Notes under the pieces: generated by a model | The model's database searches: none | Told to the model about the DNA's origin: nothing | What the model saw: only the letters and a program-made list of their open reading frames with translations | DNA from: Apostichopus parvimensis | Taxonomy: Eukaryota; Echinodermata; Holothuroidea; Aspidochirotida; Stichopodidae | Length of the DNA: 64,000 nucleotides | NCBI GenBank assembly: GCA_000934455.1 | Contig: KN886879.1 | Span: 62,272 to 126,271 of the forward strand | Direction of reading: 5' to 3' | Shown here: one piece after another, positions 35,838 to 48,871 of the stretch | Layout of the letters: each line of letters starts with the position of its first letter | How positions within the stretch are numbered: position 1 is the stretch's first letter | Program-made: the position numbers and the translations under genes

Positions 35838-38800
35838 ATGTCGGCAATCAAAGCGTTAAATCCCAAGGCTGAAATAGCTAGAGCAGCTCAGGCTCTCCAG
35901 ATCAACATTAATGCAGCTAGAGGACTTCAAGATGTTCTTAAAACAAATTTAGGGCCAAAAGGAACGATTAAAATGTAAGTTGTAAACCTCACGCTGAACT
36001 AACGTTACCCTTTGTATGTACACCACAGTATTACTGTTAGGCATGTACGTACGGTACGGTGTGTTTGGTAATGATATAAATGGCGGCTGCAGTGTTACTG
36101 CCTAGCGCCGAAGTATTACTAGTATTAGTAACGGGCCTAGCCTTCCTCATTACGATAAACGAGCACAAACTAATTGGACTAGGTGAATCCTAGCATGCAA
36201 TAACGACACTTGGTTGACTAACCAGGACATTCTTTTTTTGTTAAGCAGAATAGCTTATAATATAAAGGAAAAATCTAAGCAGACCTGCTCAACATGACAA
36301 CTCAATATTTTCAGTGCACAATACAGTTAGATTTAGACCAGCCCTATGCTACACCAAATGGTATGGAAAGAAGCAACATAGCCTAGATGTTGTGTTAGGC
36401 TTGCTGTTGATCATGACCAAATGTTAGTATATTATGATGAAGATATGTACAACATCAGTTTTCTTGTATTTGAGATTATTTATTTCCATTTCTACTCAGG
36501 TTAGTGTCTGGAAGTGGTGACATAAAACTAACAAAAGATGGAAATATACTGCTCCATGAAATGGTAAGATTACGATATGAATGATGTACCTTCTGTGTAG
36601 CACCATTCAGTACACATGATTTATATCTCCAAAGTACAGGCTACAGTGTCATAAACCCCAATTTCACACAATAAGACTAGTAGCCAAAGCATAAGGTTCT
36701 GTGCATGTTGAATGTTTGGAAGCCATTGGTTTTATGTTATTTTTATTAGAACTAGACCCATACAGTGAACCCTAACTTGCTGTATTATTCTGAAATGGCT
36801 ACAAACTTTACAATGCCCATTAACGTACTTTAAAGTTTTGAAGTGTTGTTTCATAGTCTCAGTTGATTGCCATAAACTTTGTGTGATTCTCATTTGTTGT
36901 CAGTGAATATTGCCATTATGACAAACTAACCTTAGCAATTTCTGTCGTTAACTTTGATACCAAATTGACAAAATCAAGATATGTTCTCATTTTCCTTTTC
37001 TTTTATAAAGTTCCTTTAAAATTGCATTTTGAATATTTTTCTTGCAATATCTTTGTGTAATATTAGCTTTGAAGTATAAATTAACTTTTGTAAAGTTAAC
37101 AGCATCCCTGAAACTTTGACGTAATATAACTGATCTAGAGAATTTTTGTGGCCAAAACATAGAATGCTAGCTACCAGAGAGTTTAGGTCATCCAGACATG
37201 CACAATCAGTCTAAGTTTTCTGAATTTTTCTGCAACTGTTTTATAAACTTGAGACATAAAGTCCAAATTTTGGCTTTGTTGACAAATACCTCAATCATTT
37301 ATGAAACCTTTTTCCTACAGCAAATTCAACATCCCACTGCATCATTGATAGCAAAAGTCGCCACAGCTCAAGATGATATCACCGGAGATGGGACCACATC
37401 TAATGTGCTCATTATAGGTGAACTCCTAAAACAAGCAGACCTCTATGTCTCAGAGGTGAGTTTCGATATCCCTTCATCCCAGTAAATATTTCTAACAAAG
37501 TTTATGAAAAGGGGAATGTTCACAATATACATTAAGAAGTGAAAAATTAAGTTCAACTAATTTGTCAAAGGTAAGCCCAAGGAAGTGCTGGCTGTGTAAA
37601 CTCATTGGGAAACCAGCATGATGAATTAATATTGGCTATGTTTTGTTTAGTATTCCGGAAGGGTTATGAAACCAATGGAAGCTTAACTTGAAACCCTACC
37701 CATGTGATGATTGTGGATGAACACCGGCTTATCCCAAGCCTTCTGTTTTCGATCGAGTGTTCAGAAAAGCTAAACTGAACGAGGCAGGATGTGTAAGTTA
37801 TGTTTTAACTTGTGCAATACATCCAGTGCAGTGAATAATTTATCTAGTAACGCATTGAAAAATGCTATGCAAGATGGTCAAATTGCTATGCAAGTGTTAA
37901 GATGTATAGTAGTCTTTTAACACAGGAACTATGTAGTAATTTATATCTTACAAGATTCAGAGCCAGCAGAACTGCTACTGGAAACGTGCTCACTAACTTA
38001 TTCCCTAAGGTACTCATGTTTTCCAATATTTTACAAGGTTACTTATGTCTTGCAATATTAATGTTATGTCATGTTGTATTCCCTCTTTTCAGGGACTCCA
38101 TCCTCGAATTGTCACAGAAGGGTTCGAACTTGCAAAAGTGAAGGCTCTTGAGACATTGGAAAAGATCAAAGTTACCAGGGAGATGGACAGAGATGCCTTG
38201 ATAAGTGTTGCCAAGACATCTTTGAGAACTAAGGTCCATGCAGAATTGGCAGATCTTCTCACAGAGGTAAGCTAATATTATACTACAGAGAATGTGTGTG
38301 GAAATATGTTTCCTAAAGAAGCATGGGTGTGAAAGTGTATTAACATAGTGAAAAGGAATTTTAGTTTCAACTGAACCAGAAGCAATTTGCAAAACAGCTC
38401 CATCTGCACATTGTTGTTGTGCTTAAGACAAACAACAAGTATGTACAATTATAGGTCATATATCAGAAACATAAAATTTATTTTGATTTGCTTCTTTGGC
38501 TTCCCTAACCAATGACAACAAAAACCCTTTTAAAAAGCAACAATTGTTGGATGTATCCTACTAGAAGGCTAAAACATTTTCATCAATCTGTTAGACACAG
38601 ACTTTCTGAATGTCATGCATCATTTATTTCATTTCATTTCATTTCATTATTGCAACAATTTAGTGTGCCCACATTTTGGAGGAAAATAGTACAGTGGAAA
38701 TGCAACCAGTTGCTTTCACAGGTGATCTTACATGGTGTATGGAAGTGGTTGTCATAGAAATGTCTGAACATCTGTGCTTTAAAGTAGTCAGTGAATGGCT

Positions 38801-41800
38801 ACCCAAGTTGTTGAAAGTTTCATGAATATTTACAGTTTCTGAATTACACTGTTCTACCCATCCTGTTCTTTTGTATTTTACATTTTCAGTCAAAATCTTA
38901 CATGTTTTTTATTTAATATTTTATTTTAATATTTACCAAAACTATTACTTCAATTGCACTGTGTTGTGATGTTTTTGTATTGACATAGTCGAAGACTCTT
39001 AAAATGTATCTATTTAAGGACGATATATTTGCCCTTTTACCCCTCAGGTTGTGGTGGATGCTGTTTTAGCTATACATAAGACGAGTGAATCAATTGATTT
39101 ACATATGGTTGAAATCATGCAAATGCAGCACCGCAGTGACACAGATACACAGCTGATTAAAGGACTGGTGTTGGACCACGGTGCCAGGCACCCTGACATG
39201 AAGAAGCATGTCAAGGATGCATACATTCTGACCTGTAACGTCTCCATGGAATATGAAAAGAGGTAAGTAAAAATTGTCCCCTACTAGTCAACTTCATTGC
39301 TGGCTGTGGACATTGAAACAGTAGAAAAAATTGTGAGAGACTTTCTCTTAGAAATTTCTACACTGCTGTTGTATTGTTTTGTTTTATGTCACTGTTATTG
39401 GTCGCTTTAGTTACTCACCTTACATTGTATCCATTTGAAATAATCATAACAAAAAGATTTACTTTGATCTTGAAATATCTGACTTTTGTTCAATCAGTAT
39501 TTGTTTGAGAAGGCCTGATAATACTGCTGAAACATTTGGCCAGAGTAATCGTTTCATCTTGTAGGACTCCTAAACAAATTTTGAAGTGGACCAGAACTCA
39601 GAACTCTTAAACATAATCTTAAGAAGTTTCTAGTAATAAGGACCATTGATAAAGGGAACAGGCAGAGGCTTGTAACAAATGAGCACCAAATTTGTTACAT
39701 ACAAATTAGGATTTTCATTCCCTCAAGCTCATTCAATTTTCAGTTGTATGAGAGCAAAGTATGGCAGCATTGTACACTGGTGCTTCTTCAAGTATTTTTA
39801 AGTTCTGCGGCGGACTTCAGTTTGCTAATTTACATTCCCATCCTCCTTTGCATCATCTTTCTTACCGACAGTGAGGTAAACGCTGGCTTCTTTTACAAAT
39901 CAGCGGAGGAGAGGGAGAAACTGGTGGCAGCAGAAAGAAAATTCACAGACGAGAAGGTCAAGAAAGTCATCGAACTGAAGAGAAAAGTCTGTGGTGACAG
40001 CGACAAAGGCTTTGTTGTCATAAACCAGAAGGTTCGTCAGTAGTGATTGCCCTGTTCCTGATACATGAAGCATCAAGAAAAAAAAATAGCACAAATTGCT
40101 TTGGTACCATGGCCTTAAATAGCTACAGAATGGATTCCATGAGTCTATGTAAAACATCTTCTTTTAAATTGACAATTGATGACAATGTAATCTTGCATGT
40201 TATTCATATGTCCTGCTTTGCATAGCCATGTTGCATATAGCCATTTTATTTTGGTTTACCCGTTTTATTTTTTACCCACCATTCATGGAAATGATGGATA
40301 ACTTTTCCAGTCATAATTTGGCTTAATCCAGCTATTTGATGATATTTTAGAATCCCACTTTTGGTTGAGTTTTTATTTTAAAGAAAATTTCAGATACTTT
40401 TCACATTTTAACTAAATCTCTCATTATGTTTCATAAATGCACATGCCTGTACTTTGATGATTTTAAGCTGCACTTTTGCACAGGTAAATCACATGGTGTC
40501 ATTAAAAATGAGTTTGCAGAGGATAAAATGAGTTTCTACTGTTATTTATCTCCAACCTCTAATTGTTGATTCATTAATTCATGTTTGCTTTCCATTTCAG
40601 GGTGTAGATCCACTTTCTCTGGATATGTTGGCCAAAGAGGGCATCGTTGCACTCAGGAGAGCAAAGAGGCGAAACATGGAGAGGTAAGAAAAGGGGAAAG
40701 AAGATCTGGCATCTAAAATCATCAGTGTTGTCCTCAAATATACTAAGAAAGTCTAAAACTTGTCAATAACTTGCAAACTTTCAAATAATTTAGTGAACTA
40801 TAGGACTGGAAAAAGGACTGCACCATTCATAATTTGTACTTTGTTTCTAAACTCTTTGTGTGTCATTTGCATATTACTGCACTAGGCAATGTAGTGCTAA
40901 ATTGTGTAGGGTGACTTGAAATACAAATACAGTTTGCACCATGTCATGTGTGATGAAAAATAATCATTTTGTGATATTCTGTGAATACGGAGCTAATCAA
41001 AAGTATTATTATGTATATTGTAAAGAGACGAAGGTCACATGGAGATAGGGATAAAACTGTATGAGGTAATGCATGCTTTGTCTGATCGCAGCTATCCTTA
41101 GCTTGATTTCTTGTTTTGAAAGATATTGGAACTCAAAAATAAGAATGCACAAAATGATGGTATTATATCAGTCATACTAAAGTTATGTGGGACTGTTGCA
41201 TTGGAATAAATATTTTATTTTTGTTTATTGTAAAGAGACGTTGGTCACATAGAGATAGGGATAAAGATGTATGAGGTAATGCATGTTCTGTCTGATCAAA
41301 GCTATCCTTAACTTGATTCCTTGTTTTGAAAGATATTGGAACTCAAAAATAAGAATGCACAAAATGATGGTATTATATCAGTCATTCTAAAGTTATGTGG
41401 GACTGTTGATTGGATAACTTGAATGATGGTGATGTTCTAGACTTTATGGAAGAAGGTTTTTCTTGTTCTATAAATATATCGATGATCTCTGGAGTGGGTT
41501 GTGGACTCGTCATCTGCTGATTGGCTTCATTTTTTTATTTCTTTTTTGTTTGCTTCCAGGTTAGCTTTAGCCTGTGGTGGCACTGCCATGAATTCTGTGG
41601 AGGATTTAACACCTGATTGTTTAGGAGAGGCTGGGCAAGTCTACGAACATGTCTTAGTAAGTTTGGATTTTGTTGAGTAAATTGTTGAACGTTCTTTAAC
41701 ATGTTTACATACACAGGAGTTTGCAGTAGATAGGCAACTTTTTAAGAATTTTCTCTTGATGTTTCAATGAAATGAGAGGAAAGTTTCTCATCTTGTTTTT

Positions 41801-44800
41801 GTTCGTGACAGAACTAGTGTTGTTTTTTTATTGCTACCATGGGAAAGCCTGTTTCTCTGATATTCCTGTGTCTTTTCAGGTTAGCTCGGAATTCAGTATT
41901 TCCAAATAAGACACTTTTCTTTTTTTCTGTTTACCACTAAAATTGGTTTATAAAGTGCATTCTTTGATATCCATCCTGCCAATAGGGACTGGTGTGTGTG
42001 TTCTGAAGATCTTAATATATGTAGGTACACATTGCTACAATGGGAAAGCCTCTGTTAGTTCTGTGTGTTTTTAGGCTAACTCAGAATTCAGTACTTCCTA
42101 ATTGGACACATTCCAAGTTCTCCATTTTACCATTGAAAACCCTAATCAGATGTGTGCTGATGTGTTGCAACTGTTATGAACATTGTTCAAACAATATTGA
42201 AGTCATTTAGTTGCTACAAATTGCCATTTTTATGGGAGGGTTGAAAATTAAACAGCATTGTACAAAAAGGTTGAATACAGTCGCAGTGGTGGATAGAAAC
42301 TGTGTCGTAAAGTACTGTGTAAATTTTACTAGAAAACTACTACCTATTATCAGTTAAATGGTGTCTTTTATCGATGGTCTGTGGTTAAAATTCAAACTCA
42401 TAAGAAAATACTTCTTACTATTTTGATAATATAATATAATATTTTTTTGTCGGCGGTCTCAGGGAGAAGATAAGTACACCTTTGTGGAGGAATGTAAGAA
42501 CCCTCTGTCGGTGACCATCTTAATCAAAGGACCCAACAAGCACACCTTGGCTCAGATTAAAGATGCCATACACGATGGATTGAGAGCGGTCAAGAACGCT
42601 ATCGATGATGGTGAGGAACTTGTGGCGACTTATTATATTTGCTCGTTACTTTGTGGCTTATTACTATTATTATTTGCAACTTCTTATTTGTGGCGACTTA
42701 TTTTTATTATTGCGAAAGATATTTCTCAGAACATTTGTGTTTCAAACATAGAAATGAAATAACACTCAGAGATTTAACAGGTAGAGTAGAGGATCTGCAA
42801 GGATGAATTTAGCTTTCAAAGGATGGATGTTGTCATGAGAGAGACATTAGTTGTCTACCTTAAGGAGTAACTACGGTGTGGTGAAGATCTAGAAGGGAAG
42901 ACGTATGTAAATTTAGATTCATGCTGTCAAAATTGAGGACATGGCAGACTAGTACTTTATGACAAAGTTTGTTTATCAAGTGAGAATATAGGAAACTGCT
43001 TTGATGTCCTCTTAAAATAGGACAGTAATGCATTATGTTATGACCAGTTATTTATAACAAAGTTTTTTATCAAGTGAGAATATAGGAAACTGTTTTTGAT
43101 GTCCTCTTAATATAGGACAGTAATGCATTATGTTATTACAAGTAATTTGTGACAAAGTTTGTTTATCAAGTAAGAATATAGGAAACTGCTTTGATGTCCT
43201 CTTGAAATAGGACAGTAATGCATTATGTTAGTCAATCTTGCTTTTCAGTAAAAGTAGAAATACTTTGACTACCCCTGAATAAACTGTACTTGAAATTTCA
43301 CCACTGGTGGTAGAAATGCTATAGCATTTATCTGGTATTTCTATTTACTTAATCTGGCAATAACTGATTGAATCTGAATAATGAGTAGTGTCATGGTTAC
43401 ATTATATCATTGCTCTTCCTTTGACCTTTGAACTTTTCTCCTTCCATAGTAATGAAAGTGTCTCTTGTTTCTAAATGTTTAACCTCTGTTAGGTTCTGTG
43501 GTGCCCGGTGCCGGTGCTCTGGAGGTTGCCATCCATGATGCCCTCATGACCTACAAGGACACGGTCAAAGGTCGAGCCAGATTAGGGATCGAGGCCTTTG
43601 CGCAGGCATTATTGGTCATTCCAAAGGTGTTGGCGGCTAACTCTGGGTTAGATCCTCAGGAGACCATTGTAAAACTACAGGAGGAGTACAGAGAGTCTGG
43701 TCAACCAGTAGGAGTAGATATATCAACAGGTAACTTTTTTTTTAGGTTCTGCCTGTTCTGGTATTTATTATATCTAGGTTCTTTGTGATATATGGTTTTT
43801 CTGCACTGTCTGTGGTATATTTCCTTTGTTTCATTGATAATGTGGGTGATGGTGTGTCATTTGGAAGTCATTCCATTTATTTATTTATGAATTAATATAT
43901 TAAAAAATATTTATAAACAGGAGTATCAAAGACTAAGAAAATATAATAATATATTAACATTAGCATAAAAATAAGAAAAGGAAAAGGTCAATAAAGGGTT
44001 AGAGGTTTAAATTAACTAAGAAATTGTCTACGAGAAAGGTTCAAGTGCTTCATATTTGAATAAAGATTGCAGTGTGGTAAATAAAAAAGAATTTCTTGAT
44101 AATTGTGTTCTGTATTGTGGGCAAGATATGATAATTGGGTAGTAAATATCTATTATGTTTACACTAAAAGACCCTTTAGTGCAAGTCACTTGTCTTCATG
44201 ATGATATGGATTCAAATATGCATTCAAGCCAATATTATCACCCAAAATTCTGAATCGAAACAGCAAGTGTCTTCCGCACTCATATTTGAATCACGTAGTC
44301 TGATACATCATGAACTGAACCGCATCGTCGGAATCGTGAAATTAAAAATTCATGTGGATTTATTCAAAATGGAAATTGACCAATTTTTTTCAATGTAAAG
44401 TAATATCAATTAGCACACTGAAATATTTTTACATCCGATAACAACACGGTTTTCCCATGTGATATGCCATCCGATCAATCATGTGCTGCAAATGTCTATT
44501 CACATGTATCATTTTTGGAAAATTTTTGTGGAAGTTCATCCAAATGTGAATGATGCGTTTAAACCTTCAATGTCTTAACTTGACCTACGTATTGCTCTGT
44601 TTTCAATAGGAGAAGCGATAGTAGCCGCTGATGAGGGTATCTGGGACAACTATTGTGTCAAGAGGCAAATCCTGCATTCCTGGTGAGTAGATTTTGTCCT
44701 TTAATGGTATGACATTCAGAGAGGCAATTATGAGGACCACTCAAGCAGGTTATACTTACTAAAGCATGGTTTGTAGTGTTTCTACTAGAGAGACATTCCC

Positions 44801-45509
44801 TGTAGGTAATAATGAGTGGTACAGATTTATGACAGGTGTAATAATTGTGACTATCATTGATATTGTACTGTGACGTATAAATTATTTGGAATGTCAACAA
44901 ACAAGGCCAAAAATAAGCCATTTTTCATGAACCTGAAAGTTGATTTATGTGGAACAAGTCCTAACACCTTTACTTTCTATTATTTGGTTATGATATTCTT
45001 GTCCTTGTGTTCAAAGCAAGGAATGGTTTAGCCCCAGTTTACCTACAAGAGCTTCTCCAAGAATACAGATCTAGCAGGGTGCTTTGTTCAAGCGTACAAC
45101 ATATGCTATCTGTTCCTACTGTTCGCACTTCCACCTATGGGGAACGTTGCTTTGCTAAATCAGCTCCACAGCTCTGGAACAGTCTCCTCTTACATCTGAA
45201 AACAATCCAGCATGTGTCAACTTTCCAGAAAGAACTCAAGACGTTCTTATTCATGAATGCGTATCAATTTGTTTAATAACTGTTGTGTCCATTTTGGGTA
45301 CTTTGCTCCTGCAGCACTTCTGAGCAGTTTTTTTTAACTGGATGAAAGCGCTTTACAAATTCTTATATTATTATTATTATTATTATGATCTTTTGTCAAT
45401 CAGACGTATAATTTGTCTTTCTGGTCTTCCTTTCAGTACTGTAATAGCCAGTAACCTGCTCCTAGTCGACGAGATCATGAGGGCGGGCTTATCGTCCCTG
45501 AAGGGTTGA
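35838..45509 (+). CDS. CCT6A: CCT6, T-complex protein 1 subunit zeta (cytosolic chaperonin)
   Basis: Subunit zeta of the TRiC/CCT ring chaperonin that folds actin, tubulin and other cytosolic proteins using ATP. Twelve coding exons: 35838-35974, 36500-36563, 37321-37455, 38093-38266, 39048-39262, 39872-40031, 40601-40683, 41560-41656, 42463-42610, 43493-43729, 44610-44682, 45437-45509. The total is 531 residues, equal to human CCT6A, with all phases consistent. Landmarks: [20 protein letters not shown] start, [15 protein letters not shown], nucleotide-binding [70 protein letters not shown], and the C-terminal [16 protein letters not shown]. No disabling change was seen. Vertebrates have two paralogues (CCT6A/B); this is the invertebrate single-type gene, so the A suffix is by convention. 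The only odd donor is gttcgt after 40031. Confidence 0.98.
37675..37795. repeat. Dispersed repeat family, partial copy 2 (CCT6 intron 3)
   Basis: AAACCCTACCCATGTGATGA, TGTGGATGAACACCGGCTTA, CAAGCCTTCTGTTTTCGAT and GAACGAGGCAGG match the middle of the copies at 4376 and 51677. Only about 120 bp is recognisable. Confidence 0.65.
41017..41411. repeat. Tandem duplication (210 bp period) in CCT6 intron 7
   Basis: TATTGTAAAGAGACG, GAGATAGGGATAAA, TATGAGGTAATGCATG, AAAATAAGAATGCACAAAAT and TAAAGTTATGTGGGACTGTT occur in the same order at an offset of 210 bases with few differences. Non-coding. Confidence 0.88.
41815..42125. repeat. Diverged direct repeat in CCT6 intron 8
   Basis: ATTGCTACCATGGGAAAGCC ... 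GAATTCAGTATTTCC (about 41831-41910) resembles ATTGCTACAATGGGAAAGCC ... GAATTCAGTACTTCC (about 42029-42108). This is an older duplication of about 80 bp at an offset near 200 bp. Confidence 0.6.
42955..43232. repeat. Three tandem ~92 bp units in CCT6 intron 9
   Basis: ACAAAGTTTGTTTATCAAGT, GAATATAGGAAACTGCTTT, GATGTCCTCTTAAAATAGGA and ACAGTAATGCATTATGTTA appear three times in a row with only scattered differences. Non-coding. Confidence 0.9.
44985..45392 (+). mobile_element. LINE 3' end fragment in CCT6 intron 11
   Basis: An 89-residue frame shows the L2/CR1-like terminal block: [53 protein letters not shown]. Its short 3' UTR contains GAAAGCGCTTTACAAATTC and ends in (ATT)n near 45390. Same general clade as the fragment at 4895 but a different subfamily. 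It is truncated at the 5' end and inserted in sense orientation, 45 bases upstream of the final CCT6 exon. Confidence 0.85.
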
Positions 45510-46034
45510 GGTGCGATGAGGAGAAGAAATACCAGTTGGAAGTCTTTTCAAGCCTAGTCTAATGTGTCTGTGATGTGTAGATGTCGCTTAGCCCTAAACG
45601 TCTTTTGCCTCGGGGTTTAAGTTAAAAGAATATTCTACTTTGCCGTAGATTATGCAGAACCAATCAAATTTCTACTACCAGGAGTGATCTTAGCATTAAA
45701 AGTAGAATATGTCCATCAATGATTGTTTTGCACTTCACTGTTATTTGTTTTAAAAACTCAACCAGTGTCAGTTTCAAGTAAAACTCACCCAGTTTCCATT
45801 GCAAGTAAAATACACCCAGTTTCCAGTTCAAGTAAACAAAAAAGTCTATAAAAGACAGCTTCGTCAGTTTCATCAGTTGGCATTTGATACAGTGTTTACG
45901 AAGTACAGTTAAAAATAGCTTCAACAGAAACTTTTATCGTGTACAAAGTAACAAGATGTCTCATGGAGAAAAAAATCACTGGAGATTACATAGAGCTGTA
46001 TTTTGTGTTAGTTTGTAACTAATGTAACCATACT
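45510..46034. other. CCT6 3' UTR and downstream sequence
   Basis: The sequence follows the CCT6 stop. Three imperfect copies of a ~30 bp unit (CACCCAGTTTCCA...CAAGTAAA) lie at about 45755-45840. No unambiguous AATAAA was seen close to the stop, so the 3' end cannot be fixed. Confidence 0.4.
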
Positions 46035-46264
46035 GGAGTGTTAGCTCAGTGGTTAACGCCGGTGCCTTCCAATCATAAGGTCCCCAGTTCGAGTCACTCC
46101 AAGATTAATGTATGTCGTCCAGTTACAGAGTTGTTGACAATTGACAATTCATAATCATGGACGTTAAATTTGAATCTAAGAGACTGACTTCGGTCAGCTT
46201 GCAGCTTTGATATAAGCCAATGATGGCTTCTTCGCGAGTTCCTGCTTGCAGGAGGATCTAAAAC
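46035..46264 (+). mobile_element. tRNA-derived SINE, copy 3
   Basis: GGAGTGTTAGCTCAGTGGTT head, B box AGTTCGAGTCACTCC, the same body blocks and TTGCAGGAGGATCTAAAACA end as the copy at 29776, with few substitutions. It lies between CCT6 and SMYD4. Confidence 0.9.
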
Positions 46265-48189
46265 ACATACATGATACAAACATATTGTAACATTCTGACC
46301 AAGTCAAATAACATTCCCCTGTAACAACTATATTGCCTCAATCTGACTGAGGGATTTATGTAGTTTCAACAACTTGACTGCTTCTCATGGGTATTTTGTG
46401 AATGGTTTAATTTATCATTTAGTACAGAAAATTTAGTGTCCCACAAATTTTACAATAGGTTGGTATTGTATAATTTTCAACCCTTGACCATAGTTCGTCA
46501 TAATAGATGCAATTTTGGTGGACTAAATGTGGAATACTATGATTTCAATTTTCCAATGTTCTTGCAGCTATGGTATTGGCCGTAAGACCTAAGGCATTGT
46601 TTGATAAATCATATTAATGTAGCAAGGGTCACTCAACCTCCCCCCCCCCCACCCCCAATTCCCATAAGATAAGTAGCTCATAATCTTTATAAGTGATAAA
46701 TTAATTAAGGATACATAATTCAATAGATTTGCGATTACATACACTGTTAATCACATTGGGTAAACTGGCTAAAAGCCATGCTAAGCCATTTTCATGTCTT
46801 CTTCATATGTACATTTTTTTTTTACTGCATGTGAAAATGTTATTGCCATCAGTAATGCTTCCAAATAAATGTGTTGCAACTTGAAAACATAAAATGGGTC
46901 AAATATGGAAATATATAGAGCACTTCTTGGTTCTGCTAATCCCAGAACACCTGTTTGTTTCAGTCTCAACTTTGTCTATGATTCCTATGTTCAGAAAACC
47001 ATTTTCAGAAACTACTTATAAATTGCATCACACTAAAATTTGGGAGCAATACTGATGAGCTTCAAGTGGGAAGCTTGAAACATTTTTTTTTCCCTTCTCA
47101 TTTTGTATTTTTTTTTTCTCATTAAATCTGTGTGATTTGCTTAATTGTTGTGCTCCAGTGATTGGAGGGAAATAAAAGAGAAATACATCAAACTTGTTGC
47201 TTGCCATATTTTCTCTGTATCTCAGATTTGGGTACAGCTATTTGTTGAGGCATTTTTAATGTGTTCCAAGGAGACTGGTGAAGAAATGCTATTATTTGCC
47301 TTCTAGCAGTACACCACTCCCCAGGTAATTGTTATCTGTAGGAGATATGAAGCAAAATGCTTAATGTCTTGAGTTTACCATTTGTACCCAAAAGGGTTCA
47401 AGTAGAAGCACCCCGAATTTAGACCAACTAGGACACTTGACATATTTGACTTGCATATGTTCATTAACATGAGAAGTGCTGGAAAGTTTGGTGGACCAAT
47501 GTGTTCGTCACTGCCACCCAAGGTGTCTCCTGTCCCACCCCTTCTCATCATTTCGCACATACAACATCAAAAGCAACTACGCTGTACATTCTCTATGTAA
47601 ACAAAGCTGCGAGATGGAATTGTTTCAGTTAGGCTAGTACAGGTGGCATACTCCTATTAGAGTCTATATCAATCCGCTCGATTGTTCTCCCTCAGGAAAA
47701 GTGCCAAAAAGCAGCAGGAGAACATCTTTTGCGACCTGTTATTAATCATAATCTAGTTTTTTGTGGCCTTCATGTTGAAGAGCATGAATGGAAGTACATG
47801 TGGTGAGAAAATTGGGTCAATTGAGGCAATTTTAGACCCCTTTAGGCCTCCCAGGAGCAGCGTAGGAAATTTGTTTACCACTGAGTGAAGAGGTTTGTTT
47901 ACAAGTGACGAAAACTTCCGGCTCGGATAGCAAAAAATCTACATGGTCATGATACGGAAAATTGATGGTGCCATGAAAGGCCAACTTGTCAGCTATCCGG
48001 TGATGGGTAGCGTTTAGCTAGTGAAAACTTCTATCTAGACTTAGAGACCACATTACTTTTGTGATTTAGTGTGTAAGTCAATGGGGCTTTTAATGGGCGT
48101 ATGCTACCTACAGATCAGACTTCCATAGAACTTATGGACTATTCTATTTCATAGGTGGTACCTATTCTACGACATTGGTAATAAATTCA
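46265..48189. other. Intergenic CCT6-SMYD4
   Basis: No supportable coding exon was found. A C-rich run lies at 46640-46658, and AATAAA-like motifs at 46864 and 47171 could be distant CCT6 polyadenylation signals. Region 47860-48160 is slightly less AT-rich and may contain the SMYD4 promoter. Confidence 0.4.
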
Positions 48190-48305
48190 ATGGCGGGAGA
48201 GTTCAATTGGAGAACTCTTTGGAGAACTGCATTGCTGCAAGGATGTCCTTTCATATCATCAAGTAATGAAGAACATGGCACCAAAGCAGAGCATGCAATA
48301 GAACA
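48190..48305 (+). CDS. SMYD4: Candidate first coding exon of SMYD4
   Basis: ATG at 48190 opens MAGEFNWRTLWRTALLQGCP... and stays open to a possible donor (GAACA/gtgtac) at 48306. Its phase (two bases over) fits the SMYD4 exon at 49685, giving a Gln at the join. Human SMYD4 also starts with a short Trp-containing segment before the first TPR, but residue similarity is weak and the donor is poor. A different upstream exon remains possible. Confidence 0.3.
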
Positions 48306-48626
48306 GTGTACACGTCTCGCCTTGTGGAAGTAAATACTGTATTCCTTCGTATCCTGGAATCGCATTTGCGTTGTCCCACACAACCATGTACAGTTCTACA
48401 GCCGAGCTAATGTTAGGCTCGGCTGGTAGAGGCACACATACCATAATCATATGGGCCTACCATTAGAGTTACCATATTTGCATTTTTATATTAAAGAAAT
48501 TGAGACAAGTCGTTGCGGCTTGTGAAAGGGAAGAGGAGAGGTGTTAGTTGAGAGATTCGACCTCCAATTAGTGGAGAAACCTGATTTAGAAAGTACATAG
48601 GCCTAGGCTACATGAAAATTTTAGCC

Positions 48627-48871
48627 AGTGGCTATTCTTACGACTAGTCGTAACAATTATATATAAACTATTCTTACGACATCGGCAAATTCATGCGCAG
48701 TAAAGTAAATAAAGCAACTGCGCGTGTAGTAGGGGTAAGCCTAATCCTAACCCTAACCAGAAATTATTGTTACTCATGGTCGTAAAAATAGTACTCCTGG
48801 TTGTAAAAATAGCAACTGCGCGCATGCGTAATCGGAAATTATTCTTACGACTCGACGTAAGAATAGCCACT
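48627..48871. mobile_element. Small TIR element (~245 bp) with interstitial telomere-like motif
   Basis: Left AGTGGCTATTCTTACGAC and right CGTAAGAATAGCCACT are inverted copies. TCGTAA/TTACGA motifs recur inside. A 10-base direct repeat GAAAATTTTA flanks the element (48614-48623 and 48874-48883), a few bases from each TIR, and may be the target duplication. The interior has CCTAATCCTAACCCTAACC (48736-48754). No coding capacity. Confidence 0.72.
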
